A DNA stretch of 64,000 bases from Zhongshania sp. (GTDB taxonomy: Bacteria; Pseudomonadota; Gammaproteobacteria; Pseudomonadales; Spongiibacteraceae). This document shows positions 1 to 9,238 of the stretch, in pieces. Under the pieces are notes generated by a model. That model was not told where the DNA came from, searched no databases, and saw only the letters and a program-made list of their open reading frames with translations. The number at the start of each line of letters is the position of its first letter. Position 1 is the first letter of the stretch. Made by a program: the position numbers and the translations under genes. The stretch lies in the NCBI RefSeq assembly GCF_029212375.1, contig NZ_JARGNU010000001.1:62001-126000 (forward strand). Reading direction: 5' to 3'.

Positions 1-73
1 TTAAAAAACCTGAATAAGCACTCTTAATCTTTATTCAAAAATAAGTAATTTAAATTATTCGGTGGAGAAAAGC

Positions 74-910
74 ATGAGCGAAACCAATCCAGAAATCGGC
101 AAACGCGCAGAACTACGTGGTGGCTACGGCGCAAATTATCTAGAGGCCGGCGACAAGAGTAAGCCCTGTGTGATTTTGCTGCACGGCTCAGGCCCCGGCG
201 TGACTGGCTATGCCAACTGGCGCCTATTACTTCCTGAATTACAAAATGATTTCTATGTGTTGGCGCCAGATGTGGTGGGTTTTGGTTACACCGATCACCC
301 AGAAAATTTTGAATACAACATGGATAATTGGCTGAAATTCATGTGCGACTTTATGGATGCGGTTGGCGTGAGCAAAGCGCACTTTGTGGGCAACTCCTTT
401 GGTGGCGCCCTCAGCTTGGCAATGGCCGCGCGCCATCCAGAGCGGGTTGAGCGTTTTGTAATGATGGGTGCCGCGGGAATTCACTTCGAAATTACCGAAG
501 GTCTGCGTTTGGTGTGGGGCTATAAGCCCTCGGTAGAAGCGATGGCCGGACTGATGTCGGTATTTGCGTACAACCAAAATTTAGTGAGTGACGCAATTAT
601 TGAGTCGCGCTACGAGGCCAGTATTCGTCCGGGTTATCAGGAAGCATACGAGCAGTTATTCCCTGAGCCAATGCAAGAAAAGCTCAACGGTCTGTGTATT
701 CCCGAAGACGAAATTCGTTTGATTAGTCATGAGGCGCTGGTCGTTCATGGTAGAGAAGACGTCATTGTGCCAATGGAAAACTCCATTAAGGCACACCGTC
801 TTTTGAAAAACTCCGAACTGCATACCTTCGGTGAGTGTGGTCACTGGACTCAGGTGGAAAAGCCGCGCGCCTTCGCCGATCTGGTGCGTAATTTTTTGAT
901 GCGGGTTTGA
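74..910 (+). CDS. Meta-cleavage product hydrolase (alpha/beta hydrolase, CmtE/DmpD-like)
   Basis: Cytoplasmic C-C bond hydrolase that splits a 2-hydroxy-6-oxo-dienoate into a small carboxylic acid and 2-hydroxypenta-2,4-dienoate. The oxyanion-hole HGSGPG lies near residue 41, the nucleophile Ser112 in GNSFGG, the acid Asp233 in HGREDVIVP and His261 in GHW (numbering of the 282-aa track ORF). The track starts at GTG 62, but that codon overlaps a GGAG (64-67) placed six bases before ATG 74, so ATG 74 gives the better start (278 aa, usual family length). It is the first gene of a tight operon with acetaldehyde dehydrogenase, aldolase, dioxygenase and hydratase. The family is sure. The substrate (isopropyl-substituted, releasing isobutyrate, as CmtE) is inferred from the neighbours; DmpD/TodF-type substrates remain possible. 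Confidence 0.9.
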   Translation: MSETNPEIGKRAELRGGYGANYLEAGDKSKPCVILLHGSGPGVTGYANWRLLLPELQNDFYVLAPDVVGFGYTDHPENFEYNMDNWLKFMCDFMDAVGVSKAHFVGNSFGGALSLAMAARHPERVERFVMMGAAGIHFEITEGLRLVWGYKPSVEAMAGLMSVFAYNQNLVSDAIIESRYEASIRPGYQEAYEQLFPEPMQEKLNGLCIPEDEIRLISHEALVVHGREDVIVPMENSIKAHRLLKNSELHTFGECGHWTQVEKPRAFADLVRNFLMRV

Positions 911-932
911 TCTCCATACAGGGTAGTAAAAT

Positions 933-1838
933 ATGTCGTTAAAACAACGTGCTGCAATCATTGGATCTGGGAATATTGGTACTGATCTGTTGATGAAAAT
1001 GTCCCGTTCCGAGTGGCTGGAACCCGTGTGGATGGTGGGCATAGACGCTGCTTCAGAAGGCTTGCAGCGCGCCGCTGCAATGGGTGTTAACACCACGGCA
1101 GATGGTGTTGATGGATTGCTCGAGGCAGTAAAGCGCGACGGTATTACCATCGCCTTCGACGCCACCTCGGCCTACGCCCACGCCGAAAACAGTCGTAAAT
1201 TGACCGAGCTGGGGGTAACCATGATTGATTTGACGCCCGCAGCAATTGGTCCGTTCTGTATCCCGCCGGTAAATCTTGCGTCCCTTGCCGGAGCGGGTTT
1301 AAACAATGTGAATATGGTGACCTGCGGCGGCCAGGCAACTATTCCGATGGTAGCTGCAGTGTCGCGGGTACAAGCGGTGAGCTACGCTGAGATTATTGCC
1401 ACGGTCGCGTCAAAATCGATTGGCCCTGGCACTCGAATGAATATCGATGAGTTTACTCGCACCACAGCCAGCGCGGTAGAACAGGTTGGCGGCGCGGCTA
1501 AGGGCAAGGCGATTATCGTCGTTAATCCCGCTGAGCCACCACTGATGATGCGGGACACCGTACACTGCTTAGTGGAAGGTGAAACCAAGCAGCAAGAGAT
1601 TATTGACTCGGTACACGCCATGGTGGCTGAAGTTAAAAAATACGTGCCGGGCTATAAATTGGTAAACGGTCCGGTATTCGACGGTAAAAAGGTATCTATC
1701 TTTTTAGAAGTTGAAGGCCTGGGCGATTTCTTGCCCAAATACGCAGGCAATTTAGACATTATGACGGCAGCAGCACTGCGCACTGGCGAAATGCTGGCAC
1801 AGCAACGTGCGTCCGGTGCGCAAGAGGGTGGAGAATAA
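933..1838 (+). CDS. mhpF: Acetaldehyde dehydrogenase (acylating)
   Basis: Converts acetaldehyde, CoA and NAD+ to acetyl-CoA in the last step of meta-cleavage pathways, normally in a channelling complex with the aldolase encoded next. The N-terminal Rossmann motif [10 protein letters not shown] begins near residue 10. The catalytic Cys131 is in [10 protein letters not shown], and the 301-aa length is typical of the DmpF/BphJ/CmtH family. ATG 933 sits 22 bases after the hydrolase stop. The gene ends one base before the aldolase start, as expected for a co-translated enzyme pair. No unusual residues were seen. Confidence 0.95.
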   Translation: MSLKQRAAIIGSGNIGTDLLMKMSRSEWLEPVWMVGIDAASEGLQRAAAMGVNTTADGVDGLLEAVKRDGITIAFDATSAYAHAENSRKLTELGVTMIDLTPAAIGPFCIPPVNLASLAGAGLNNVNMVTCGGQATIPMVAAVSRVQAVSYAEIIATVASKSIGPGTRMNIDEFTRTTASAVEQVGGAAKGKAIIVVNPAEPPLMMRDTVHCLVEGETKQQEIIDSVHAMVAEVKKYVPGYKLVNGPVFDGKKVSIFLEVEGLGDFLPKYAGNLDIMTAAALRTGEMLAQQRASGAQEGGE

Positions 1839-1839
1839 T

Positions 1840-2883
1840 ATGCAATCATCATCAGTAGCAGTAAAGCTCCACGACATGAGTCTGCGCGACGGCATGCACT
1901 CTAAACAGCACCAGATTAGTCTAGAGGAAATGGTCGCGGTATCCACCGCATTAGATGATGCGGGAATGCCGCTCATTGAAGTAACCCACGGTGACGGCCT
2001 TGGCGGCGCATCCTTAAATTACGGTTTTCCTGCACACAGCGACGAGGAATATCTCAACGCAGTGGTGCCTAAGATGAAGCAGGCCAAAGTGTCGGCGTTG
2101 TTATTGCCTGGCATTGGTACGGTAGATCACCTGCGCATGGCAATAAATTGCGGTGTGAGCACCATTCGTGTTGCCACCCACTGTACCGAAGCCGATGTGA
2201 GTCAGCAGCATATTCAGTTTGCTGCTCAGCAGGGCTTAGACACAGTTGGCTTTTTAATGATGGCCCATATGGTGACGGCCGAGCATTTGCTGGAGCAAGC
2301 TAAGCTCATGGTTAGCTACGGCGCAAACTGCATATACTGCACCGACTCAGCGGGCTATATGTTACCCGCCGAGGTCAGCCTTAAGATTAAAACCCTGCGC
2401 GATGCACTACCCGACAACGTGGAGATTGGTTTTCACGGTCATCACAATATGGCCATGGGCGTTGCCAACTCTATTGCCGCTATTGAAGCCGGTGCGCGCC
2501 GTATTGACGGTTCGGTGGCAGGCTTGGGTGCCGGCGCGGGCAATACGCCTTTAGAGGTGTTGGTGGCAGTTATGCATCGCATGGGCATGGCGACGGGCAT
2601 TGATCTGTATAAAATTATGGATGTTGCCGAAGACCTTATTGTGCCCATGATGGATCACCCGATTCGTATTGATCGGGATGCGCTCACGCTTGGCTACGCC
2701 GGTGTTTACAGCTCGTTTTTGCTATTTGCTAAACGCGCCGAGCAGCGCTACGGCATTTCGGCTCGCGATGTATTGGTTGAATTGGGACGGCGCGGCACGG
2801 TCGGTGGTCAAGAAGATATGATCGAAGATCTCGCCTTAACCATGGCTCGCGAAAGGGGCACCTTGACTGGGGCCGCGTCGTGA
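1840..2883 (+). CDS. mhpE: 4-hydroxy-2-oxovalerate aldolase
   Basis: Cleaves 4-hydroxy-2-oxovalerate into pyruvate and acetaldehyde, handing acetaldehyde to the dehydrogenase encoded just upstream. The HMGL-like TIM-barrel signature [10 protein letters not shown] lies at the N-terminus, the divalent-metal histidines are in [11 protein letters not shown], and [17 protein letters not shown] follows. The track ORF begins at GTG 1807 inside the previous gene. ATG 1840 with GGTGGAG (1827-1833) just upstream is clearly the start and yields 347 aa, the family norm. The stop overlaps the GTG start of the next gene. It matches DmpG/BphI/CmtG. Confidence 0.95.
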   Translation: MQSSSVAVKLHDMSLRDGMHSKQHQISLEEMVAVSTALDDAGMPLIEVTHGDGLGGASLNYGFPAHSDEEYLNAVVPKMKQAKVSALLLPGIGTVDHLRMAINCGVSTIRVATHCTEADVSQQHIQFAAQQGLDTVGFLMMAHMVTAEHLLEQAKLMVSYGANCIYCTDSAGYMLPAEVSLKIKTLRDALPDNVEIGFHGHHNMAMGVANSIAAIEAGARRIDGSVAGLGAGAGNTPLEVLVAVMHRMGMATGIDLYKIMDVAEDLIVPMMDHPIRIDRDALTLGYAGVYSSFLLFAKRAEQRYGISARDVLVELGRRGTVGGQEDMIEDLALTMARERGTLTGAAS

Positions 2884-3581
2884 GCGGCGCGCAGGCGCCG
2901 TTGATACTCGCCGACCAGCAGCGCAAGCTGCGTATGGCGGCGCGGGCGCTGAGTCGGGCGGGTTTGGTACACGCCTTTGGACACTGTAGTTTTCGCGAAA
3001 ATGAAGACTATTTCTGGGTGGGGCCGTCGATGCCTTTGGGCTGTGTGCCAGTTGGCGCTGAAAATCAGCGAGTGCCGGTGCGTGGCCCGTTGCCCGATGG
3101 GGTGCTGGGCGAAGTGCGTATTCATCAATATCTATACGCATCCCGCCCCGACGTTAACGCAGTTGGCCGTATTATGCCGCCGGCGGTAATGGCGCTGTCT
3201 ACCCAGGGTTTAACACCGCGTTGCCGCCACGGTCTGAGTGCCTATTTTGCAAATGACATTCCGTTGTGGCGCGATCCACGGTTACTGCGCAATGACGATG
3301 CCGCAAAAGCCTTGGTAGAACTCATGGCTGAGCGACCGGCCTTAGTGATGCGCGGCAATGGTGTGGTGGTTGCGGCTGCGTCACTAGAAGAAATGTTGAG
3401 TTACGCTTGGTTTCTTGAAGACACCGCACGCCTAGAATTACAGATTCGCGCAGCCAATTTTGCGCCTGAGCAGGGCTGTTTAGATAAAGACGAAATACGT
3501 GACCGTCACGTCACCACGGGCAATGTTTTTGGTCGTATGTGGCAGTATCTCACCTTGGGTGATCCGGAGTATGTTGCTTAA
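2880..3581 (+). CDS. Class II aldolase/adducin-fold protein, candidate ring-cleavage-product decarboxylase (CmtD-like)
   Basis: Class II aldolase fold: GHCSFR near residue 34, a central [18 protein letters not shown] and a late [10 protein letters not shown]. In sugar-phosphate aldolases of this family the Zn ligands are the two His of an HTH motif and a later His in a GHG-type loop. Here the aligned positions read GRIMPP and RGNGV, so all three appear replaced. In the p-cumate pathway of Pseudomonas putida F1 the decarboxylase CmtD belongs to this fold, and its substrate is the carboxylated meta-cleavage product. The position among hydrolase, hydratase and dioxygenase genes therefore suggests this role by inference. 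GTG 2880 overlaps the aldolase stop by four bases (GTGA), indicating translational coupling. Confidence 0.75.
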   Translation: MSGAQAPLILADQQRKLRMAARALSRAGLVHAFGHCSFRENEDYFWVGPSMPLGCVPVGAENQRVPVRGPLPDGVLGEVRIHQYLYASRPDVNAVGRIMPPAVMALSTQGLTPRCRHGLSAYFANDIPLWRDPRLLRNDDAAKALVELMAERPALVMRGNGVVVAAASLEEMLSYAWFLEDTARLELQIRAANFAPEQGCLDKDEIRDRHVTTGNVFGRMWQYLTLGDPEYVA

Positions 3582-3643
3582 TAATAAGCAGCTTAAAATT
3601 CCATATAAATGCATACACAAACATAAAAAGAGGATGAAGAGTC

Positions 3644-4912
3644 ATGAGTGATCCGCTAATTATTGACGATCTTGAACGTGGCCAATTTAAAGTGGCAAGG
3701 CGCAGTTTTACTAGCCAAGCCATTTTTGAACAAGAGCGCGATAAAATTTTTCAAAATTGCTGGCTGTACCTCGGGCATGAGTCTGAACTGCGCGAGCCAG
3801 GTGATTTTGTTAGCCGCACGGTAGCAAATCAAAACCTGTTGTTTGTGCGCGGTCGCGACAATGAAATTCGTGCCTTCTTTAATGTTTGCCCCCATCGTGG
3901 CGCCACCGTTTGCCGTGAGAAAAAGGGTAAAGCCAAAAGTTTTCAGTGTATGTATCACGGCTGGGTATTTAAAAATACCGGCGAGATCGCTCACCTTTCT
4001 GGCGAGCCTGCTTACGCCAAAGATTTTAAAGACGAGGGCAATTGCAATTTGCGCTCACTGCCGCGCCTAGATCAGTATGCCGGATTCTATTTTATAAGCT
4101 TTAAGCAAGATATTGAGCCGCTGCCTGATTATTTGGCGGGCGCTAAAGACTATCTTGATATCGTTGCCAATCAATCGTCTGCCGGCATGGAAATTGTTGG
4201 CGGCACGCAAGAATACTCGATTCGCGCCAATTGGAAATTACTGGTGGAAAACAGCGTAGATGGTTATCACGCTGAATCAACCCACGCAACGTATCTTGAT
4301 TATTTAATGAATACCAATGGCAGCTTGTCGGCAACAAGGCTTGCCGGTAAAGGCTACGACTTGGGCAATGGTCATGCGGTGATTGAATACAGCGCGCCTT
4401 GGGGGCGGCCTATCGCTCAATGGATTCCCATGTGGGGCGAGAAGGGGAAAGAAGAATTAGATCAGGTATACGCCGAACTTGTCGAGCGTCTTGGCGAAGA
4501 TAAAGCCAAGCAAATGGCGACGCTGAATCGCAATATGATTATTTTCCCTAACTTGGTTATTAACGACATTATGGCGATCACGGTACGGACTTTTTACCCC
4601 ACCGCGCCTGATGAGATGATGATTAATGGCTTTGCACTTGGGGTGGCGGACGAAAGTGAATGGCGTCGCGAATATCGCCTGTCTAATTTCCTTGAGTTTA
4701 TTGGCCCAGGTGGTTTTGCAACCCCCGACGACGTTGAGGCCTTGGAGCATTGCCAGCGCGGTTTCCAAGCGGCGGCCAATGCGCCGTGGAATGACATTTC
4801 TAAGGGCATGAAAGCCAAACAAGCGTCCTTTGACGACGAGTTGCAAATGCGCGCATTTTGGCGAGAGTGGAATCGCAGACTGAGTACCGAGGAGGGTGTC
4901 GGCCATGAATAA
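3644..4912 (+). CDS. Aromatic ring-hydroxylating dioxygenase, alpha subunit
   Basis: Large catalytic subunit of a Rieske non-haem iron dioxygenase that adds O2 to an aromatic ring to give a cis-dihydrodiol. The Rieske [2Fe-2S] ligands are Cys82-x-His84 in CPHRGA and Cys102-x2-His105 in CMYHGW. The mononuclear iron site is seen as Asp206, His209 and His214 in [10 protein letters not shown], with an acidic ligand in [10 protein letters not shown] near 362. The 422-aa length is normal. The gene overlaps the beta subunit by eight bases. No ferredoxin or ferredoxin reductase for it is present here, so electron carriers must be supplied elsewhere. The p-cumate 2,3-dioxygenase (CmtAb) assignment comes from pathway context; a benzoate/toluate or other aryl carboxylate substrate is an alternative. 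Confidence 0.9.
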   Translation: MSDPLIIDDLERGQFKVARRSFTSQAIFEQERDKIFQNCWLYLGHESELREPGDFVSRTVANQNLLFVRGRDNEIRAFFNVCPHRGATVCREKKGKAKSFQCMYHGWVFKNTGEIAHLSGEPAYAKDFKDEGNCNLRSLPRLDQYAGFYFISFKQDIEPLPDYLAGAKDYLDIVANQSSAGMEIVGGTQEYSIRANWKLLVENSVDGYHAESTHATYLDYLMNTNGSLSATRLAGKGYDLGNGHAVIEYSAPWGRPIAQWIPMWGEKGKEELDQVYAELVERLGEDKAKQMATLNRNMIIFPNLVINDIMAITVRTFYPTAPDEMMINGFALGVADESEWRREYRLSNFLEFIGPGGFATPDDVEALEHCQRGFQAAANAPWNDISKGMKAKQASFDDELQMRAFWREWNRRLSTEEGVGHE

Positions 4913-5417
4913 TATTGCATCCCAAGCTAATTTAATGCGCTTTTTTCAAGTGCAGCAATTTCTAAACTATGAAGCGAGTCTGATCGATAGTTGGCAACTT
5001 GATACTTGGTTAGATTTATTTACAGAGGATGGTAGTTATTTTGTACCGCCCACCGATGTGGCTGCCGATGAGGCCGATCCAACCAAACATTTGTACTACA
5101 TTGCCGACAACCGTGGACGTTTGCAGGAGCGGGTAATCCGCTTGGAGAAGAAAACCTGTCACGCGGAATTTCCGCGCTCTAAGGTCCAGCATTTAGTAAG
5201 CAATATTTTGCTCCTCGGCGAAGACGAGCAGGGCCGCGTTTTGGTCTCAGCGGCGTTTCTTGTTTACCGAACCAAGAATGGGCACAGCGATGTGTTTGTG
5301 GGCAATTATCGCTATGTGCTGGAAGAGCGTGACGGCGATTTGAAGATTGCGAGTAAGACTTGCAATCTTGCCCTAGACGGGCTTCGTCCCCAGGCCAAGA
5401 TCAGCATCATCCTGTAA
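4905..5417 (+). CDS. Aromatic ring-hydroxylating dioxygenase, beta subunit
   Basis: Small structural subunit of the dioxygenase encoded just upstream, with the NTF2-like fold expected to assemble as alpha3beta3. The family block [18 protein letters not shown] followed by QHLVSNI is clear in mid-protein. The track begins at GTG 4896, but ATG 4905 is eight bases after a strong GAGGAGGG (4889-4896), so I start there (170 aa). The start lies inside the last codons of the alpha subunit, so the two subunits are translationally coupled. Substrate preference cannot be read from this subunit. Confidence 0.9.
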   Translation: MNNIASQANLMRFFQVQQFLNYEASLIDSWQLDTWLDLFTEDGSYFVPPTDVAADEADPTKHLYYIADNRGRLQERVIRLEKKTCHAEFPRSKVQHLVSNILLLGEDEQGRVLVSAAFLVYRTKNGHSDVFVGNYRYVLEERDGDLKIASKTCNLALDGLRPQAKISIIL

Positions 5418-5461
5418 TCAGCCTGCATACTCAAAACGAAAAAGCAAAACGGAAATACATA

Positions 5462-6241
5462 ATGGAACAGCAAGCGTTAAAAAAAATAAGTGATGAGTTG
5501 TATCAAGCGCTGCGCACAGGCGTGGCGGTGTCGCCATTAACCGAACGTTTTCCGGCAATCACTATCGACGATGCTTACAAGGTGTCTTTGAATATGCTGG
5601 CAATGCGCGAGGCCGATGGCGAGCGCTTGATTGGTAAAAAAATTGGCGTCACCAGTGAAGCCGTGCAAAACATGCTCAATGTTAGGCAGCCAGATTTTGG
5701 TTTTCTTACTGACAAAATGCAGTTCAGTGAGCGCTTGTCGCTAACAGGTATGATCGCGCCCAAGGCTGAAGGCGAAATTGCTTTTTGTTTAAAAAGTGAT
5801 TTAACCGGTCCAGGAGTTACTGAGGCGCAGGTGTTGGCGGCGACCGACTACATTATGCCCTGTTTCGAAATTGTAGATTCGCGCATTGCGAATTGGGCAA
5901 TCAAAATTCAAGACACCGTGGCCGACAACGCCTCATGTGGAAGTTTTGTGGTGAGTGAGGCCAATAAAATCGACCCGCGCCAACTTGATCTGCCAGCGTT
6001 AGAGATGAAAGTCTACAAAAATGGCAAGCTGCTTAGTGAAGGCCTTGGCGCCGCGGCCCTGGGTAACCCACTTACCTGTGTGGCGTGGCTGGCCAATACC
6101 TTGGGTGAATACGGCATTAGCCTACTTGCCGGCGACATCATTTTATCGGGGTCATTGGTGCCACTGGAACCGATAAAGGCGGGCGATGAAATGTCGCTGG
6201 AAATTTCGGGGGTCGGTTCGCTGGCGGTTGTTTTTGAGTAA
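5462..6241 (+). CDS. 2-hydroxypenta-2,4-dienoate (2-keto-4-pentenoate) hydratase
   Basis: Adds water to 2-hydroxypenta-2,4-dienoate to make 4-hydroxy-2-oxovalerate, the substrate of the aldolase encoded at 1840. Diagnostic blocks are GKKIGVTSEAVQ...QPDFGFL near the N-terminus, the acidic metal-site segments KAEGEIAF and CFEIVDSRI, and the C-terminal LAGDIILSGSLV (DmpE/MhpD/CmtF family). The track ORF starts at 5360 inside the previous gene. ATG 5462 gives 259 aa, the family size, although the upstream ACGGA is a weak ribosome site. Between the dioxygenase and the CoA ligase, it completes the lower pathway: hydrolase, hydratase, aldolase, acetaldehyde dehydrogenase. Confidence 0.93.
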   Translation: MEQQALKKISDELYQALRTGVAVSPLTERFPAITIDDAYKVSLNMLAMREADGERLIGKKIGVTSEAVQNMLNVRQPDFGFLTDKMQFSERLSLTGMIAPKAEGEIAFCLKSDLTGPGVTEAQVLAATDYIMPCFEIVDSRIANWAIKIQDTVADNASCGSFVVSEANKIDPRQLDLPALEMKVYKNGKLLSEGLGAAALGNPLTCVAWLANTLGEYGISLLAGDIILSGSLVPLEPIKAGDEMSLEISGVGSLAVVFE

Positions 6242-6253
6242 GGGAGAATAATA

Positions 6254-8164
6254 ATGAATATGCAGGAAAATATTGCGCTTTGGGAAAAGGCAGCCAAAGC
6301 TATTGATTGGTTTCATTCACCTACGATTACCCTCGATGACAGTCGGGCACCGCTATACCGCTGGTTTAGCGACGGCCAGTGTAATACCAGTTATAACTGT
6401 CTAGATCGGCATGTGGCGGCCGGTCGCGGCGATCAAACCGCACTGATTTACGACAGCCCAGTTACCGATTGTGTGGAGCACATTAGTTACGCGCAATTGC
6501 TAAAGCGAGTAGAGCATTTTGCTGGCGCATTAAAAGCCCTTGGCATAGAAAAAGGCGACCGCGTCGTTATTTATATGCCTATGGTGCCAGAGGCCGCCGT
6601 GGCGATGCAGGCCTGTGCGCGCATTGGCGCTGTTCATTCCGTGGTGTTTGGGGGCTTTGCCGCTAATGAATTGGCCTCGCGTATCGATGACTGCGAAGCC
6701 AAGCTGGTGATTTCGGCGTCTTGCGGCATCGAGCCAACTCGCCTAATTGCTTACAAACCGCTGTTAGACGAGGCTATTGAATACTGTAAGCATCCGCCAG
6801 AAAAATGCATCATCCTGCAGCGACCACAGTTGCAGGCGGATATGAAGGCCGGTCGGGATTTGGATTGGCACGATTGTGAAAACAATGCAGCGCCTGCAGA
6901 GTGCGCTGTGCTGCAGGCCACTGATCCGCTGTATATTATTTATACCTCCGGCACCACCGGTAACCCCAAGGGTGTTATTCGCGACAACGGTAGTCATTTG
7001 GTTGCGATGGACTGGAGCTTGGAAAACATCTACGGAATCGATCCCGGTGACGTGTTTTGGGCGGCCTCGGATATTGGCTGGGTAGTGGGCCACTCTTATA
7101 TTGTTTACGGCCCGCTTATTCGCGGCGCAACTGCGCTGATGTTTGAAGGCAAGCCGGTGGGCACGCCAGACGCGTTTAGCTACTGGCGCTTGATTGAACG
7201 CCATAAAGTGAAGGCAATGTTTACCGCGCCCACAGCGATTCGCGCCATTAAACAACAAGATCCCGAGGGCCACGGCCCAGAAGACTTTGATCTTTCCAGT
7301 TTGCAAAACCTGTTTTTGGCGGGGGAGCGAGCTGATCCCGATACTATTCAATGGGCTGAAAAGCAGCTGAATATTCCTGTAATTGACCATTGGTGGCAGA
7401 CCGAATTAGGTTGGCCTGCAGTGGCTAATTGCGCTGGCCGTGGCTTATTCCCCGTTAAATACGGTTCATCGGGCAAGTGTGTGCCGGGTTTTGATGTAGT
7501 GGTACTCGACGAAGCGGGTGACACTTTGCCAGCAGGTGAGATGGGCGCGCTGGCGATTCGCCTACCGCTGCCGCCAGGGACATTGCCGAGCTTATGGAAA
7601 AACGATCAGGGCTTTATCGATAAATACCTGAGTCACTATCCCGGCTTTTACAACGCCGGTGACGCAGGCTATATCGATGAAGACGGTTATGTGTTCATTA
7701 TGAGTCGCACCGATGACGTGATTAATGTAGCTGGCCATCGTCTTTCGACAGGCCGCATGGAAGAAGTGCTCGCGGCCCACCGCGACGTGGCAGAATGCGC
7801 GGTATTTGGTGTGAATGACCCTATGAAAGGCCAAGTGCCGGTGGGCTTATTGGTATTGAACGCCGGTTTAGCGCGAACAGCAGAGGATGTGGAGAAAGAG
7901 GCAGTTGCCATGGTGCGCGACCAAATTGGTCCTGTGGCCTGCTTTAAACGTGCGGTTGTTGTAAAGCGTTTGCCTAAAACACGGTCTGGCAAGATATTGC
8001 GCGCCACTTTGCAAAAAATGGTTAACGGCGATGCCTTTAAAATTCCGGCGACCATCGACGATCCAGCAATTCTTGATGAAATCAGTTTAGCGTTAGGCTT
8101 GTCGATACCGGAAGGCAGTGACGATGATTTTCCGGAGTACTACTGGCATACGATGTTTGTTTGA
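6254..8164 (+). CDS. Acyl-CoA synthetase of the acetyl/propionyl-CoA synthetase family
   Basis: AMP-forming ligase that activates a short carboxylic acid with ATP and CoA. The phosphate-binding loop YTSGTTGNPKG is at residues 230-240, a WWQTELGWP core motif follows, and the adenylation lysine is K580 in RSGKIL; 636 aa matches PrpE/AcsA. The GWP ending of the core motif resembles propionyl-CoA synthetase more than acetate-specific Acs. In the p-cumate pathway isobutyrate is released by the hydrolase and the P. putida cym operon also carries an acetyl-CoA-synthetase-like gene (cymE), so isobutyrate is a sensible inferred substrate; propionate or acetate are alternatives. It lies 12 bases after the hydratase and is the last gene of the operon, followed by an inverted repeat. 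Confidence 0.88.
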   Translation: MNMQENIALWEKAAKAIDWFHSPTITLDDSRAPLYRWFSDGQCNTSYNCLDRHVAAGRGDQTALIYDSPVTDCVEHISYAQLLKRVEHFAGALKALGIEKGDRVVIYMPMVPEAAVAMQACARIGAVHSVVFGGFAANELASRIDDCEAKLVISASCGIEPTRLIAYKPLLDEAIEYCKHPPEKCIILQRPQLQADMKAGRDLDWHDCENNAAPAECAVLQATDPLYIIYTSGTTGNPKGVIRDNGSHLVAMDWSLENIYGIDPGDVFWAASDIGWVVGHSYIVYGPLIRGATALMFEGKPVGTPDAFSYWRLIERHKVKAMFTAPTAIRAIKQQDPEGHGPEDFDLSSLQNLFLAGERADPDTIQWAEKQLNIPVIDHWWQTELGWPAVANCAGRGLFPVKYGSSGKCVPGFDVVVLDEAGDTLPAGEMGALAIRLPLPPGTLPSLWKNDQGFIDKYLSHYPGFYNAGDAGYIDEDGYVFIMSRTDDVINVAGHRLSTGRMEEVLAAHRDVAECAVFGVNDPMKGQVPVGLLVLNAGLARTAEDVEKEAVAMVRDQIGPVACFKRAVVVKRLPKTRSGKILRATLQKMVNGDAFKIPATIDDPAILDEISLALGLSIPEGSDDDFPEYYWHTMFV

Positions 8165-8189
8165 TTACTGAACAGTGAAATAGGTGCAG

Positions 8190-8239
8190 TAATAACCGGC
8201 GTTAATGCAGTTAGTTTTTATGCATAATGCCGGTATTAG
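8190..8239 (+). terminator. Long imperfect inverted repeat after the catabolic operon
   Basis: TAATAACCGGC-GTTAATGCA at 8190-8209 is nearly complementary to TGCATAA-TGCCGGTATTA at 8221-8239, with a T-rich loop of about 11 bases. It begins 26 bases after the last stop codon of the dioxygenase operon. No run of T follows, so it may be an attenuating or mRNA-protecting hairpin rather than a classical intrinsic terminator. Confidence 0.45.
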
Positions 8240-8605
8240 GGCATAAAGTCGTGGTCAGCGGCCCTAGAGTCTTGTTTGTCGAGGTCAATTTCCTTGGCAA
8301 GCTAGGCTCAGTGTCGTTACGAATAATATCGTTTTTGGTAAGGGGCTTGACATAGGCGTGAAATAGTACAAAAATAGTTTCTCAGTAAATTACTTATAAA
8401 CTATAAGAGCGGCGCTAGGCGATGCCAAGATGAGTAATTGAGTATGAATTTTTGTATTAAGTTTTTCGTCAAGCACTCACCCTTGCTGACGGTTCGGCCG
8501 CCTTGGTGTTTGGAGGTGGTCTTTTTTAATTAAATGGCTGAATTTGAAGGTGTTGTTTTACGTTACACGCCTAAAATATCAGTGTGAGTCTATAGTTATC
8601 TTGGC

Positions 8606-8635
8606 TTGACGGCATTGTGATTTCCCCAATACCAT
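8606..8635 (+). promoter_or_regulatory. Possible sigma70 promoter for the MarR gene
   Basis: TTGACG (8606-8611), an 18-base spacer and TACCAT (8630-8635) lie about 45 bases before the GTG start of the MarR-type gene. The match to consensus is partial, and it is only a candidate. Confidence 0.3.
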
Positions 8636-8680
8636 TACCAGTTTGCTAAACAGCGAAGAATTGGAATTGGGAGCGCGTTG

Positions 8681-9193
8681 GTGAGAGGAATAGATAGGCT
8701 GCGGTCAGTGGAGCGTACGACTGAGCCGCTGACAAAAGCACTGCCTGAGTTGCCCAAGCAACAGACAATACTGGTGCGTTTAGTAAGAATCGCCGCCTAT
8801 GGGCTGGGTGATTACTTTACGGGGGTATTTAGTGAGCTTGGCCTGACTGAACACAGCTACCATGCTTTGTGTGTTCTGGTTGCGAGTGACAAAGGCCGAG
8901 CGTCTCCTAGTGAGCTGAGTGAACTGGTGGGTACGAGTCGTCCGAATATGTCAAAGGTCATCGTTACCCTAGAAAAGGCCGGTTACGTTTGCAAAGAGGC
9001 GGGAAAATTAGACGGCCGTCGCGCGGTAGTCGCGATTACTAAACTCGGTAGGCAGGTGGTTAGCAAGGCCACCCCGAGTGTTGCAGGCCCAGTGAATAAT
9101 GCCTTTTCAGGGCTCGATGCTGATGAGCAGGCAGAGTTAGATCGATTATTACGAAAGGCAATTGTGTCTTTTGATGAGGCCAAGTTTCGCTAG
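8681..9193 (+). CDS. MarR-family transcriptional regulator
   Basis: A winged helix-turn-helix repressor of the MarR type. A dimerisation helix is followed by SPSELSELVGTSRPNMSKVI as the recognition region and the wing GKLDGRRAVVAITKLGR. The track begins at TTG 8678, but GGGAG at 8669-8673 is better spaced to GTG 8681, giving 170 aa. MarR proteins often sense phenolic or aryl compounds or acyl-CoAs. The gene lies just downstream of the aromatic operon and just upstream of a membrane protein and oxidase subunit III-like pair on the same strand, so either could be its target. The ligand is not visible in the sequence. Confidence 0.88.
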   Translation: MRGIDRLRSVERTTEPLTKALPELPKQQTILVRLVRIAAYGLGDYFTGVFSELGLTEHSYHALCVLVASDKGRASPSELSELVGTSRPNMSKVIVTLEKAGYVCKEAGKLDGRRAVVAITKLGRQVVSKATPSVAGPVNNAFSGLDADEQAELDRLLRKAIVSFDEAKFR

Positions 9194-9238
9194 AAAGAGC
9201 TGAGCTTGGTGTTATTACAACAAGCGAGGTATAGAGCG

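Larger units (their letters stand above)
8165..8680. other. Intergenic region between the dioxygenase operon and the MarR gene
   Basis: About 515 bases without a credible gene. It holds the inverted repeat at 8190-8239, a perfect short dyad CTTATA-AAC-TATAAG at 8393-8407 that could be a regulator site, and a possible promoter TTGACG-N18-TACCAT at 8606-8635 pointing to the MarR gene. I see no tRNA or small ORF with a ribosome site. Confidence 0.5.

Noticed and set aside
656-1165. 169-aa minus-strand ORF
   Set aside because: Antisense to the hydrolase and acetaldehyde dehydrogenase genes, both of which have intact catalytic motifs.
6764-7390. 208-aa minus-strand ORF
   Set aside because: Lies wholly antisense to the acyl-CoA synthetase, lacks a ribosome site and any family motif; a shadow frame.
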